Of a stretch of 64,000 nucleotides of DNA, positions 50,270-58,454 are shown in pieces (within the stretch, counting starts at the first letter, position 1; the number at the start of each line of letters is the position of its first letter). The notes below the pieces were generated by a model. The model made no database searches. It was not told the DNA's origin and saw only the letters and a program-made list of their open reading frames with translations. The position numbers were made by a program, and so were the translations under genes. The DNA is from CAVROP01 sp050012175. GTDB taxonomy: Bacteria > Acidobacteriota > Terriglobia > UBA7540. The DNA lies in the NCBI GenBank assembly GCA_050012175.1, contig JBEKHR010000002.1:124001-188000 (forward strand), written 5' to 3'.

Positions 50270-50911
50270 TTATGGCACCGGACTGGCAAGGCTCGCGTCC
50301 ACCGGCTCATACATCACGGCTGAGGGGTGATGGACTTCCTCGAAGGCCGCGATGCGGTCCGTAAGGCGCAGAGTCAGGCCGATGTCGTCAAGGCCCTTCA
50401 GCAGGCATTCGCGTCGGAAGGGATCGATTGGGAAGGAGAATCTGAGGCCAAAATCATCTGTAACGGTCTGATTTTCGAGGTCAACGGTCAGCCGGTATCC
50501 CTCATTGTTCTCGGTCCGTTGGAACAATTCATTCACTTCGGCGTCGGGCAGTGTGACCAGGAGCACGCCATTCTTGAAGCAATTGTTATAGAAGATGTCG
50601 GCGTAGCTGGGCGCGATGACGGCGTGGAAGCCGTAATCGAGGATCGCCCAGGGAGCGTGCTCGCGGCTGGAGCCGCAGCCGAAATTGGCGCGCGCCAGCA
50701 GAATTGATGCGCCCTTGTAACGAGGGTGGTTCAACACGAAGTCCGGATTGGGCTTTTCGCCATCCAGGTAACGCCAGTCGTAAAAGAGCACGCGGCCAAA
50801 GCCTTCCCGCGTCAGCCACTTCAGAAACTGCTTGGGGACCATCTGGTCCGTGTCAACATTGACCCGATCGAGAGGGGCTACAAGTCCTGTATGTTTGATG
50901 AAGGGTTGCAT
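50270..50911 (-). CDS. leuD: 3-isopropylmalate dehydratase small subunit
   Basis: 213 aa from ATG 50911 (MQPFIKHTGLVAPLDRVNVDTDQMVPKQFL is split here as a recognised start region). Other signs: FGCGSSREHAPWAILDYG with the substrate-binding Ser/Arg, and DIFYNNCFKNGVLL. It forms the isomerase with LeuC in leucine synthesis. The earlier Met at 51034 lies in a heptamer array and is rejected. Confidence 0.95.
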   Translation of the reverse strand: MQPFIKHTGLVAPLDRVNVDTDQMVPKQFLKWLTREGFGRVLFYDWRYLDGEKPNPDFVLNHPRYKGASILLARANFGCGSSREHAPWAILDYGFHAVIAPSYADIFYNNCFKNGVLLVTLPDAEVNELFQRTENNEGYRLTVDLENQTVTDDFGLRFSFPIDPFRRECLLKGLDDIGLTLRLTDRIAAFEEVHHPSAVMYEPVDASLASPVP

Positions 50912-50914
50912 TTT

Positions 50915-51025
50915 CTTGGTCCGTTGTCCGTGGCCCATCGTCAGTTGCCCGTCGTCCGTCCATAAGCTGCTAAAGGGGAGTTGGCCCTTACAACGGACCC
51001 GCCGTGGCGGGACAACGGACAACTG
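50915..51025. repeat. Heptamer hairpin between leuC and leuD
   Basis: Left units GGTCCGTTGTCCGTGGCCC and further to about 50960, a loop of about 30 nt, then ACAACGGACCC and CAACGGACAACTGAC on the right. It separates leuC from leuD and fills nearly all of their spacer. Confidence 0.85.
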
Positions 51026-51049
51026 ACAGCGCAAATCCTGGGTCCCGCG

Positions 51050-52462
51050 TTATCCCACCTTCCATTTCCGAATATCCACAAAGTGGCCTTCGATGGCGGC
51101 AGCGGCGGCCATCATGGGGCTGACCAGGTGAGTGCGGCCGCCCTTGCCCTGGCGTCCTTCGAAGTTTCTGTTCGAAGTGCTAGCGCTGCGCTCGCCGCTG
51201 GGGAGCACGTCGGCATTCATCCCGATGCACATGCTGCACCCGGCATCGCGCCACTCGAATCCCGCCTCGCGGAAAATTTCATCCAGGCCTTCCTTTTCAG
51301 CCTGGACTTTCACACGCCTGGAGCCGGGAACGACCAGCGCGCTTTTCAGTGTCTTCGAAACCTTCCTGCCTGCCGCAACACGCGCTGCCAGGCGCAGGTC
51401 TTCGATGCGGGAGTTGGTGCACGAACCGATGAACACGTAATCAAGCGGGATATCAACGATGTGTGTTCCCGGCTCGAGGCCCATATACTCGAGGGCGCGC
51501 TCCGCGGCCTTGCGGTCCACGGGGTCCGAAAAACTGCTCGGCTCGGGTACTTTTCCTGTAACGTCCGTGACCATTCCTGGATTTGTACCCCAAGTAACCT
51601 GTGGCGCGATCGCGGCGGCGTCCAATTCAAGCACCCGGTCGAAAGCCGCACCGGGGTCCGAGGGCAAAGACTTCCAACGATCGACGGCGATTTGAAAATC
51701 CTTGCCGCGTGGAACGAAGGGACGCCCCTCCAGGTACGCGAACGTGGTGTCGTCCGGTGCTACCATTCCCGTCCGTGCTCCGCCCTCAATGGTCATGTTG
51801 CAGACCGTCATCCGGCCGTCCATGGACAGGGCGCGGATCGCCTCTCCAGTGTATTCGACGGCGTGTCCGGTCCCCCCCGCGATGCCAATCTTGCCAATGA
51901 CGGCGAGGATGATGTCCTTTGCCGTCACGCCCGGGATGAGGCTTCCGTTGACCCGGACCACCATGGTCTTTGATTTGAATTGCGGGAGGCATTGAGTGGC
52001 CAGGACGTGCTCAATTTCGCTGGTGCCGATGCCGAAGGCCAACGCGCCGAGGGCGCCATGGGTCGCCGTGTGACTGTCGCCGCAAACGATGGTCTGGCCC
52101 GGCTGAGTGATGCCGAGTTCGGGCCCTATCACATGCACGATCCCCTGATTGGGATTCTGCATGTTGAAGAGCATGATGCCCGTTTCGCGGCAGTTGCGCT
52201 CCAGGGCCTGAAACTGCGCGGCCGCCACCGTATCCAGCAACGGAAGGTGCCGGTCCTTGGTGGGCACGGAGTGGTCCATGACCGCAAACGTAAGGTCCGG
52301 TCGCCGCACCTTGCGTCCCGCCGCTTTCAGGCCGGAGAAAGCTTGCGGGGATGTTCCTTCGTGAACGAGATGGCGGTCGATATAGATGAGCGGGGGTTGC
52401 GCGGGCTCTTCAGCCACCAAGTGGGCATCCCAGATCTTTTCGTACATTGTGCGTGCAGGCAT
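51050..52462 (-). CDS. leuC: 3-isopropylmalate dehydratase large subunit
   Basis: 470 aa from ATG 52462. Aconitase-fold enzyme of leucine synthesis. The 4Fe-4S ligands are in VFIGSCTNSRIEDL and in CSMCIGMN; IVCGDSHTATHGALGALAFG, TMEIEGGA-like CNMTIEGGARTGM and RNFEGRQG are also conserved. It is followed by leuD; no leuA or leuB occurs in the window. The intergenic piece upstream has no leader-peptide or riboswitch that I can see. Confidence 0.96.
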   Translation of the reverse strand: MPARTMYEKIWDAHLVAEEPAQPPLIYIDRHLVHEGTSPQAFSGLKAAGRKVRRPDLTFAVMDHSVPTKDRHLPLLDTVAAAQFQALERNCRETGIMLFNMQNPNQGIVHVIGPELGITQPGQTIVCGDSHTATHGALGALAFGIGTSEIEHVLATQCLPQFKSKTMVVRVNGSLIPGVTAKDIILAVIGKIGIAGGTGHAVEYTGEAIRALSMDGRMTVCNMTIEGGARTGMVAPDDTTFAYLEGRPFVPRGKDFQIAVDRWKSLPSDPGAAFDRVLELDAAAIAPQVTWGTNPGMVTDVTGKVPEPSSFSDPVDRKAAERALEYMGLEPGTHIVDIPLDYVFIGSCTNSRIEDLRLAARVAAGRKVSKTLKSALVVPGSRRVKVQAEKEGLDEIFREAGFEWRDAGCSMCIGMNADVLPSGERSASTSNRNFEGRQGKGGRTHLVSPMMAAAAAIEGHFVDIRKWKVG

Positions 52463-52558
52463 AATTTTTAGCGGCGGGCTGCGGTGCCAACGCCCCGAAC
52501 GACAGATTATACGCGAACCTGCGACTTCTATCAAACCGGCGGTAATTCAGGTGGTGTG

Positions 52559-53233
52559 CTATTTTAACTTGAGGACTGTAAGAATAGAGCTGACGACCAC
52601 AAGCAAACCAATGAAAGAGAACCCGATGCCCATCACCCACTGCATAGTTTTAACTGACTGGCTGAGACTGGCTACATTTTGCGTCAGTTGCCTCATCGAC
52701 TCCGCCATCTCAGAAAGGGTTTCGGTTTCCAGCGTACGGAGGTAATCCTTGTCAACGCGTGGTATTTTCCCTTCCTTTTGTTCTGAACCTGGGACAAACG
52801 CTTTTTCCACCGATTTCGCCAACTGGTGAAATTCGACTGTGCAGAATGGCGCTGAGTACTCAAGAGTCAGGCTCCGAGGAGACGCATTGTACATGCCTAT
52901 CACCAGGACTCCTTCAAATCCAGGATCAATCTGCAAACCGCTCAGAATCACGATGCCCTTTCTTGTATAGTAGGACTTGACTCCGATGTGACCAGCTATA
53001 TCATGGGGTAGGTGAAGATTTTCATGTGTGGTCACCAAGGCGAACTCTCCGGGTTTCAGAGTTGCGCTTGCCGTCTGCGCGAGATCGATTTCGGTGTCGT
53101 TACTGCTGACTAGGAGTCGACTGCCAAAACGCATGTCGTAACTTGCGGCTTCCAGGCTGCTCTCCGAAAAGTTGTCGATTCGCAACTTCCCCAACTTCAT
53201 TGCGGCTTTGATTTCGCCATCTGTCATGAGCAT
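52559..53233 (-). CDS. Membrane-anchored dCTP deaminase-fold protein
   Basis: 224 aa from ATG 53233 (GAGGAGG ribosome site 7 nt upstream). Residues 1-140 match the dCTP deaminase/dUTPase trimer fold: LEAASYDMRFG, KSYYTRKG, LQIDPGFEGVLVIGMYNAS. The catalytic Glu of true dCTP deaminases (E. coli Glu138 region, LEFYN) is Gly 113 here, so deamination is unlikely. A coiled coil (about 165-195) and a C-terminal transmembrane helix (WVMGIGFSFIGLLVVVSSIL) follow. A nucleotide-sensing, membrane-tethered protein is one idea. The spacer 53234-53592 holds a short TCCTGAC array (53391-53414) only. Confidence 0.75.
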   Translation of the reverse strand: MLMTDGEIKAAMKLGKLRIDNFSESSLEAASYDMRFGSRLLVSSNDTEIDLAQTASATLKPGEFALVTTHENLHLPHDIAGHIGVKSYYTRKGIVILSGLQIDPGFEGVLVIGMYNASPRSLTLEYSAPFCTVEFHQLAKSVEKAFVPGSEQKEGKIPRVDKDYLRTLETETLSEMAESMRQLTQNVASLSQSVKTMQWVMGIGFSFIGLLVVVSSILTVLKLK

Positions 53234-53592
53234 AGCCGGCCTCCTCGCAGTGGGAAACTTCTCTGAGTTAAGATGCTAGGTGAACAAAAAGCAAAAGTCA
53301 ATCCAAAATGACCCACTACAGTAATCCAGCCCGAAATTCGACACGGCTGAAGACTTCGGGCGGGCAGTAATATTGCAGGTTCCTGAAAACCTGACTTCTG
53401 GCTCCTGACTCCTGCTTACCAATCGTCACTGAGTGTGGTTTGAACCCGCTCATTTTAACGCGCTTTGAGTTAGAATCGAGCCGTTTGATGAAGCGCTGCG
53501 CGTGTTACCGAAAAAAGGCCTCAAGGCGAAAGCGCGGGGCCGTTTACATTCTTATGACTCCTGAAGAAAGAAGACTCTGAGGGCGGTTGCGA

Positions 53593-54906
53593 ATGAGATA
53601 TCCGCTTTTCCATCTGACCAAACAATGGGCCGCCGCTTGCGGTGGTACTTGCTGTCGAAGGGATTTCCTGAAAAAAGCCACAGGCGTTTGCACCGCTTTT
53701 GCGGGCTTGGCAACCACTGATGTAGCAAGCGGGGCGAAGGCTCCCGAGAGGAAAAGAGACATGGTCCGTTGGCAAGCACACACCATTGCAAAGATTCCGA
53801 ACGGCTACCAGGTGGTGGTTGCCGATGTCAACGGCGATGGCAAGCCTGACATCCTGGCGTTAAGCTCAGTGGAGAGCGTTGTGGAGTGGTATGAGAATCC
53901 TTCTTGGAAGGCTCGGCCCATCACCACGGCAACCCATCAGAACATCAGCCTGGCGCCGTTGTTTCGCAATGGCTATCCGCAGCGCGGCTTGGCGCTGGCC
54001 AGCGACTTTGCGCTCAATGACAGCACCTATGGCGGAAGTCTTTGGTGGGCGGAGCCGGGGAATTCGTTAGACTCCGAATGGTCGCTGCGCTTGCTCGGCC
54101 GGATGCCCAGCTCGCACCGATTGCGCTGGGCGGACCTGGACGGGAGCGGCCGCCTGGGGTTGGTGGATGTTCCCTTGTTGGGTTATGGCGCGAAGGAGCC
54201 GGACTACAAAGTCGCTGCACCGCTCACCTGGTTCGAACCTCCGGAGCCACTCCTGCGCGGGCACGTATCTGCCACTGACGCCGGCAAGGGTGAGTGGCTT
54301 TCCCACCTGATTGACGACTCTCTCACGGTCGTCCATGGCGTCCACATCATTGACTGGGACAACGACGGCCGCGATGAAATCCTGACTGCCAGCTTCGAAG
54401 GCGTCCACCTCTTCCGCTCCACCGGGACGGGCCGCGACCTCCTTTGGACGAAGACCCACCTCGCGGCGGGCGACCAGGTTCCGCGCCCCCATCGCGGGTC
54501 GAGCGAAATTGGCGTCGGCAGGCTGGAGGGGCGGCGTTTCCTCGCCGCCATCGAGCCCTGGCACGGCGAGCACGTGGTTGTTTATACGCAAAGCAAAGCG
54601 GGCGATTTGTGGAGTCGCCATCCGATTGACGACAGTTTGCGCGACGGCCACGCCCTGGTGTGCGCCGACCTCAATGGCGACGGCAATGATGAAATCGTGG
54701 CGGGGTTTCGCGGTCCAGGGACCAGCCTCTATGTGTACTACGCGTCGGACGCGTCCGGCCTGAAGTGGGAGCGCCAGACGCTGGATACTCAGATGGCGGC
54801 GTCAGGAGTGGTCGTGGCCGACCTCAAGGGCGACGGCCACGCGGGTGTTGTGGCCGTCGGCGCTTCGACGGCAAACGTGAAGTGGTACGAGAATCTGGGC
54901 GCCTGA
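53593..54906 (+). CDS. Tat-exported FG-GAP/VCBS beta-propeller protein
   Basis: 437 aa from ATG 53593. The twin-arginine signal RRDFLKKATGVCTAFAGLA predicts export of a folded protein. Repeated calcium-binding FG-GAP blades follow: VADVNGDGKPDILALSS, DWDNDGRDEILTASF, CADLNGDGNDEIVAGF and VADLKGDGHAGVVAVG, roughly seven in all. No enzymatic motif is visible. Such proteins are often extracellular or periplasmic binding scaffolds, so a binding role is the best guess. Confidence 0.85.
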   Translation: MRYPLFHLTKQWAAACGGTCCRRDFLKKATGVCTAFAGLATTDVASGAKAPERKRDMVRWQAHTIAKIPNGYQVVVADVNGDGKPDILALSSVESVVEWYENPSWKARPITTATHQNISLAPLFRNGYPQRGLALASDFALNDSTYGGSLWWAEPGNSLDSEWSLRLLGRMPSSHRLRWADLDGSGRLGLVDVPLLGYGAKEPDYKVAAPLTWFEPPEPLLRGHVSATDAGKGEWLSHLIDDSLTVVHGVHIIDWDNDGRDEILTASFEGVHLFRSTGTGRDLLWTKTHLAAGDQVPRPHRGSSEIGVGRLEGRRFLAAIEPWHGEHVVVYTQSKAGDLWSRHPIDDSLRDGHALVCADLNGDGNDEIVAGFRGPGTSLYVYYASDASGLKWERQTLDTQMAASGVVVADLKGDGHAGVVAVGASTANVKWYENLGA

Positions 54907-55125
54907 GCATTGAGTGATTGATTCATTGAGTCATTGAATCATTGAAAAGCGGTGGCGAGGGGGTGGGACAATTGTGGAATACAGATCTGGATTGTGGATT
55001 GCCCCACGTACCTCCTGAGAAAGGTATGTAGTCGATGGTAAATGGTCAGTAAGGAGAAGACTCTGGCCCCCGCCACACAGAAGATAGGCAGCAGGCAATT
55101 CAGAATTCAGAATTCTAAATTCAGA
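54907..55125. repeat. Heptamer arrays after the beta-propeller gene
   Basis: GCATTGAGTGATTGATTCAT and further (54907-54950), then GCAATTCAGAATTCAGAATT and further (55092-55125). The first word is the inverse of the 23.5-kb array. Confidence 0.8.
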
Positions 55126-55127
55126 AC

Positions 55128-55364
55128 CTATTTCGTGGGCTTTCTTGATGACCTCGAGGCTTTCTTCCCAATGGCGGAGGTAATCCACTTCCGTAGGGAA
55201 AGGAAGAAATGATGGCGACGTTCAGTAGTAGCCGCTTCCAGTGAGCTGTCCCCTAACAAGGGAACTTCAGGGCGTGTCAGGAAGATCGCAAGCATTAGCG
55301 CAGTCAGGGCCACCAGGAATTGAATGAGAAAGATGATAAGCATGACCAGGACTACGTAGAGCAC
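55128..55364 (-). CDS. Small membrane protein (78 aa)
   Basis: From GTG 55364, with GAGGGAG about 8 nt upstream. The N-terminal 30 residues form one strong transmembrane helix (VVLVMLIIFLIQFLVALTAL); the tail is basic (ITSAIGKKASRSSRKPTK). No named family; the coding call rests on the ribosome site, topology and lack of any competing frame. Confidence 0.45.
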   Translation of the reverse strand: MLYVVLVMLIIFLIQFLVALTALMLAIFLTRPEVPLLGDSSLEAATTERRHHFFLSLRKWITSAIGKKASRSSRKPTK

Positions 55365-55463
55365 TGAGTTCTCCCTCGCAGTTCGAGCCGGATGTTTAAA
55401 GAGCCCTTGCGAAGGTCGCGCGGAGCGCGGCGAGCGTCCTCTCCAAGGAAACGAGTGCCATCC

Positions 55464-55590
55464 TGAGCGGCCAGTTCATAAATCAGAATTCATAATTCAC
55501 AATTACCCCAGCGCCCAGCCCCAAGTCCCCAGCACCTGACACCTAGCACCTGGAACCTGCCTTTCCGCGCTCACCTGCCATCTACCACCT
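55464..55590. repeat. Mixed heptamer arrays
   Basis: CAGAATTCATAATTCACAAT, then CCCAGCGCCCAGCCCCAAGT, CACCTGACACCTAGCACCTG and ACCTGCCATCTACCACC in turn: four different words side by side. Spacer 55365-55846 has no gene. Confidence 0.75.
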
Positions 55591-55677
55591 ACTGCCTTCA
55601 CACTTAACCTATCGGCACAGGCAAGCAGTCTGATGAGGGTAAACCGAGCCTTCTCTCAGGCGCGATCTTGGTGGGTA

Positions 55678-55813
55678 TGTCATTCCGATCCCGCAGGCGC
55701 GGGAGAGGAATCTCGCTCTGGGCGGAGGTTGATCGGAGCTCAAGGCGGACTAAGGGTTGGAAGAAAGAATCAGAACGAGATTCCTCTCCCGCGCCTGCGG
55801 GATCGGAATGACA
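55678..55813. repeat. Perfect 38-bp inverted repeat, TGTCATTCCGATCCC type
   Basis: Left arm 55678-55715 and right arm 55776-55813 are exact reverse complements with a 60-bp loop. The outer words match the dispersed repeats at 37.6 and 56.7 kb. Confidence 0.9.
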
Positions 55814-55846
55814 GTCGGGCAGGCGTGCGGCAGGTGATGGAGTCTG

Positions 55847-56317
55847 TTAGGGCTGGCGATTCGGTGGGTGACGGCGCATGATGATAGCCGTGCCGTCCCC
55901 AAACTTGTATTGGACCTCGTCCATGAGCTGTTGGATCAGATACACTCCGCGGCCACCTTCGCGGTAAATGTTTTCCCCCATGGTTGGATCGGGAACCTTG
56001 GCCGGGTCAAACCCGGCACCGGAGTCTTTGACGACGATGAGTATTCCGCCGCCTTCCTCAATAGCCACGCACGTTCGCACGTACTTTTCGGGGTCGCTGC
56101 GATTGCCATGAAGGATGGCGTTCATGAGCGCTTCTTGCAGGGCAAGCTGGACATTCCCGAGATCGTGACAACAACCATTTGCTTGGAGCAAACCAAGGAC
56201 CCTGGAAACAAGGCCTTCAATATGGCGAGTGTCCGAAGGAATCAATTCGTCCAGCTTGACGACCAGCTTATCCTGGTCAAACTCGCACTGGGGCGGGATG
56301 TGCTTCAAGTCCGGCAT
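55847..56317 (-). CDS. Anti-sigma regulatory factor-type ATP-binding protein
   Basis: 156 aa, HATPase_c_2 (RsbW/SpoIIAB-like). The N box is LALQEALMNAILHGN, the G1 box DSGAGFDP and the G2 box GGRGVYLIQQLMDEV. The HRDG-free short length fits a switch kinase that binds a sigma factor or an anti-anti-sigma protein. No sigma factor or antagonist gene is adjacent, so its partner is unknown. Confidence 0.85.
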   Translation of the reverse strand: MPDLKHIPPQCEFDQDKLVVKLDELIPSDTRHIEGLVSRVLGLLQANGCCHDLGNVQLALQEALMNAILHGNRSDPEKYVRTCVAIEEGGGILIVVKDSGAGFDPAKVPDPTMGENIYREGGRGVYLIQQLMDEVQYKFGDGTAIIMRRHPPNRQP

Positions 56318-56369
56318 AGTACCGGCTTTTCTACGCCAACAAAAACTCTACCACAGCAGAGGAACTGAC

Positions 56370-56429
56370 TCAACCGTCAAGGTCCGAGATCGTGATGGCG
56401 ACTTTCAGGATGCGTCCGTGGGCGCGGGC
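56370..56429 (-). pseudogene. Remnant of a ComM C-terminal coding segment
   Basis: A 20-codon stretch reads ARAHGRILKVAITISDLDG and stop, closely matching the C-terminal part of comM (ARAHDRILKVALTISDLD) at about 56.9 kb on the same strand. It appears to be a decayed partial copy. Confidence 0.6.
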
Positions 56430-56487
56430 CTAACGTCGGACAGGGTCAAGAGCTTTTCTACCGAAGCCTCGGCGGGAGGGCGTCTCT

Positions 56488-56688
56488 TCAAAGGCCAATC
56501 CGCTGTTGAAAAGCAAGAATCATCGGCAACGGCTTGAGGTCCCTGCGCAGGGGATCAAGCGATAGCCCAAGTGCTTCCAGCGTTAAGGCGCCTAGCAGCA
56601 CGCTGTCGCCTTCCTCATCACCAATGGGCTGCTCTTTGATTCCCTCACCGCGCGCGAGGCTGGCCCAATCGAGACGTTGAAGGCAAAG
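56488..56688 (-). pseudogene. Remnant of a clan AA aspartic protease gene
   Basis: 67 codons open to the stop. GDSVLLGALTLEALGLSLDP followed by LRRDLKPLPMIL is the typical C-terminal end of bacterial retropepsin-like proteins (LLGALTLE.LGL..DP). The N-terminal part with the catalytic Asp is missing, and no start is evident. Confidence 0.5.
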
Positions 56689-56724
56689 GGCCTACGCTGC
56701 GACGTTCACGAGAGCCCCCGCTCG

Positions 56725-56838
56725 CTGTCATGCTGAGTCCCGACTTGTCGGGACGAAGCATCTCGCCCTGCTTTTTGTCGGCGGAAAAGTCCAGAGCGAG
56801 ATTCTTCTCCCGCAGGGCGGGATCAGAATGACAGCATG
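56725..56838. repeat. Dispersed TGTCATGCTGAGTCC-type inverted repeat
   Basis: CTGTCATGCTGAGTCC at the left and ATCAGAATGACAGCATGG at the right are inverted relatives; GTCGGCGGAAAAGTCCAG in the middle matches 8868-8886. It abuts the end of comM. Confidence 0.75.
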
Positions 56839-56839
56839 G

Positions 56840-58372
56840 TCAGGTCCAGTAATTGCGGTCAAGCGAGCGGTACTGAATGGCTTCGGAGATGTGCGTTGTG
56901 CCGATGGCGTCGGCGGCGTCGAGGTCGGAGATCGTGAGCGCCACTTTCAGGATGCGGTCGTGGGCGCGGGCGCTGAGGCCCAAGCGCGTCATGGCGCTCT
57001 CGAGCAGGCGCTCGCAGTCGGCGGAGATGTTGCAGTACTTGCGGATCTGCCGCGAGCTCATCTGGGCATTGCTATAAATCTTTTCGCCCGGGAAGCGGCG
57101 CAACTGGCGCTGGCGGGCTTTTATGACGCGCTCACGAATCAGGTCCGAACTTTCCCCGCCCGAGTCCTGCCGCAGTTCCTGGTAGCGGACGGCGGGCATG
57201 TCGATGTGGATATCAATGCGGTCGAGCAGCGGCCCGGAAATCTTCGAGATGTAGCGCTGAATGAGGGGCGGCGTGCAGGTGCACTCGCGCGTGGGGTCAT
57301 TGAAGAACCCGCAAGGACAGGGGTTCATGGCGGCGGCCAGCATGAAGCGCGAAGGAAAGGTCAGGGACATCGCGGCGCGTGAGATGGTGACCGTCCCGTC
57401 TTCCACGGGCTGCCTCAAAACCTCGAGTACATTGCGCTGGAATTCCGGCAACTCGTCCAGGAAAAGCACGCCATTGTGCGCCAGGCTCACTTCGCCCGGG
57501 CGGGGCACGGCCCCGCCTCCAATCAGCCCGGCATCCGAAATGGTGTGGTGGGGAGAACGGAAGGGTCGGGTGCCCACCAGGCCCGCGCCCGAGTCGAGCA
57601 CCCCAGCGACGCTGTGGATCTTCGTGGTCTGGATCGCCTCATCGAAAGTAAGCGGTGGCAGAATGGTGGGGATGCGTTTGGCCAGCATGGTCTTGCCGGC
57701 GCCCGGCGGGCCGATCATCAGGATGTTGTGGCCTCCCGCGGTGGCAACTTCAATGGCGCGCTTGGCGTGAAGCTGCCCCTTGACGTCGCGGAAATCCACG
57801 TTGTACTGGCTGGCTTGCGCTAGCATGGCGGCGCTATCCACTTTGGCCGGCTTGAACTCGCGTGTCTCATTGATGAAGTCCACCACTTCCGGCAAAGAGC
57901 ACAGGCCGTAAACCTGCAACTCCTCTACCACCGCCGCCTCGCAGGCGTTTTCCACCGGCAGGACCATCCGCTGAATACCCTTCTGACGTGCCATGGCGGC
58001 AATCGAGAGCGCACCCTTGATGGGGCGAAGGCCGCCATCGAGCGAAAGTTCACCCAGAAACAAGGTGTTCTTGAGGTCGGTTTTCAAAAGGACGCCGGTG
58101 GTGCCCAGGATGCCCAGCGCGATGGGCAGGTCAAATCCGGACCCTTCCTTCTTCACGTCCGCCGGGGCGAGATTGACCGTGATGTTCTGGAAGGGAAAGT
58201 CCAAACCGCAATTCTTGATGGCGGATTTGATGCGCTCGCGGCTTTCGCGCACGGCGGCGTCGGGAAGACCCACGGTGGTGAAATTGGGCAAGCCGGCGGA
58301 AATATCCACCTCGACCTCAACCGGATAGGCGTCAATGCCGAAGACGGCAGCGCTGAGCGCTTTGAAAAGCAT
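56840..58372 (-). CDS. comM: ComM/YifB-family Mg-chelatase-like AAA ATPase
   Basis: 510 aa. ComM is a hexameric helicase that extends branch migration in natural transformation. The N-terminal Lon-like fold (PNFTTVGLPDAAVRESRERI) is followed by Walker A GPPGAGKTMLAKR, Walker B VLFLDELPEF, SRAAMSLTFPSRFMLAAAMN, a four-Cys zinc segment (NPCPCG...CTCTPP) and sensor LLDRIDIHIDMP. Full length. No other competence gene is visible in the window. Its C-terminal part is echoed by the remnant at 56370-56429. Confidence 0.96.
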   Translation of the reverse strand: MLFKALSAAVFGIDAYPVEVEVDISAGLPNFTTVGLPDAAVRESRERIKSAIKNCGLDFPFQNITVNLAPADVKKEGSGFDLPIALGILGTTGVLLKTDLKNTLFLGELSLDGGLRPIKGALSIAAMARQKGIQRMVLPVENACEAAVVEELQVYGLCSLPEVVDFINETREFKPAKVDSAAMLAQASQYNVDFRDVKGQLHAKRAIEVATAGGHNILMIGPPGAGKTMLAKRIPTILPPLTFDEAIQTTKIHSVAGVLDSGAGLVGTRPFRSPHHTISDAGLIGGGAVPRPGEVSLAHNGVLFLDELPEFQRNVLEVLRQPVEDGTVTISRAAMSLTFPSRFMLAAAMNPCPCGFFNDPTRECTCTPPLIQRYISKISGPLLDRIDIHIDMPAVRYQELRQDSGGESSDLIRERVIKARQRQLRRFPGEKIYSNAQMSSRQIRKYCNISADCERLLESAMTRLGLSARAHDRILKVALTISDLDAADAIGTTHISEAIQYRSLDRNYWT

Positions 58373-58454
58373 AGGGATGACTTCCTTAACAGAGGTGGGA
58401 GTATAGCAGAAGTGATCTTAGCGGGTCAGGGAAAACTGAAGTATTCCATCCGCC

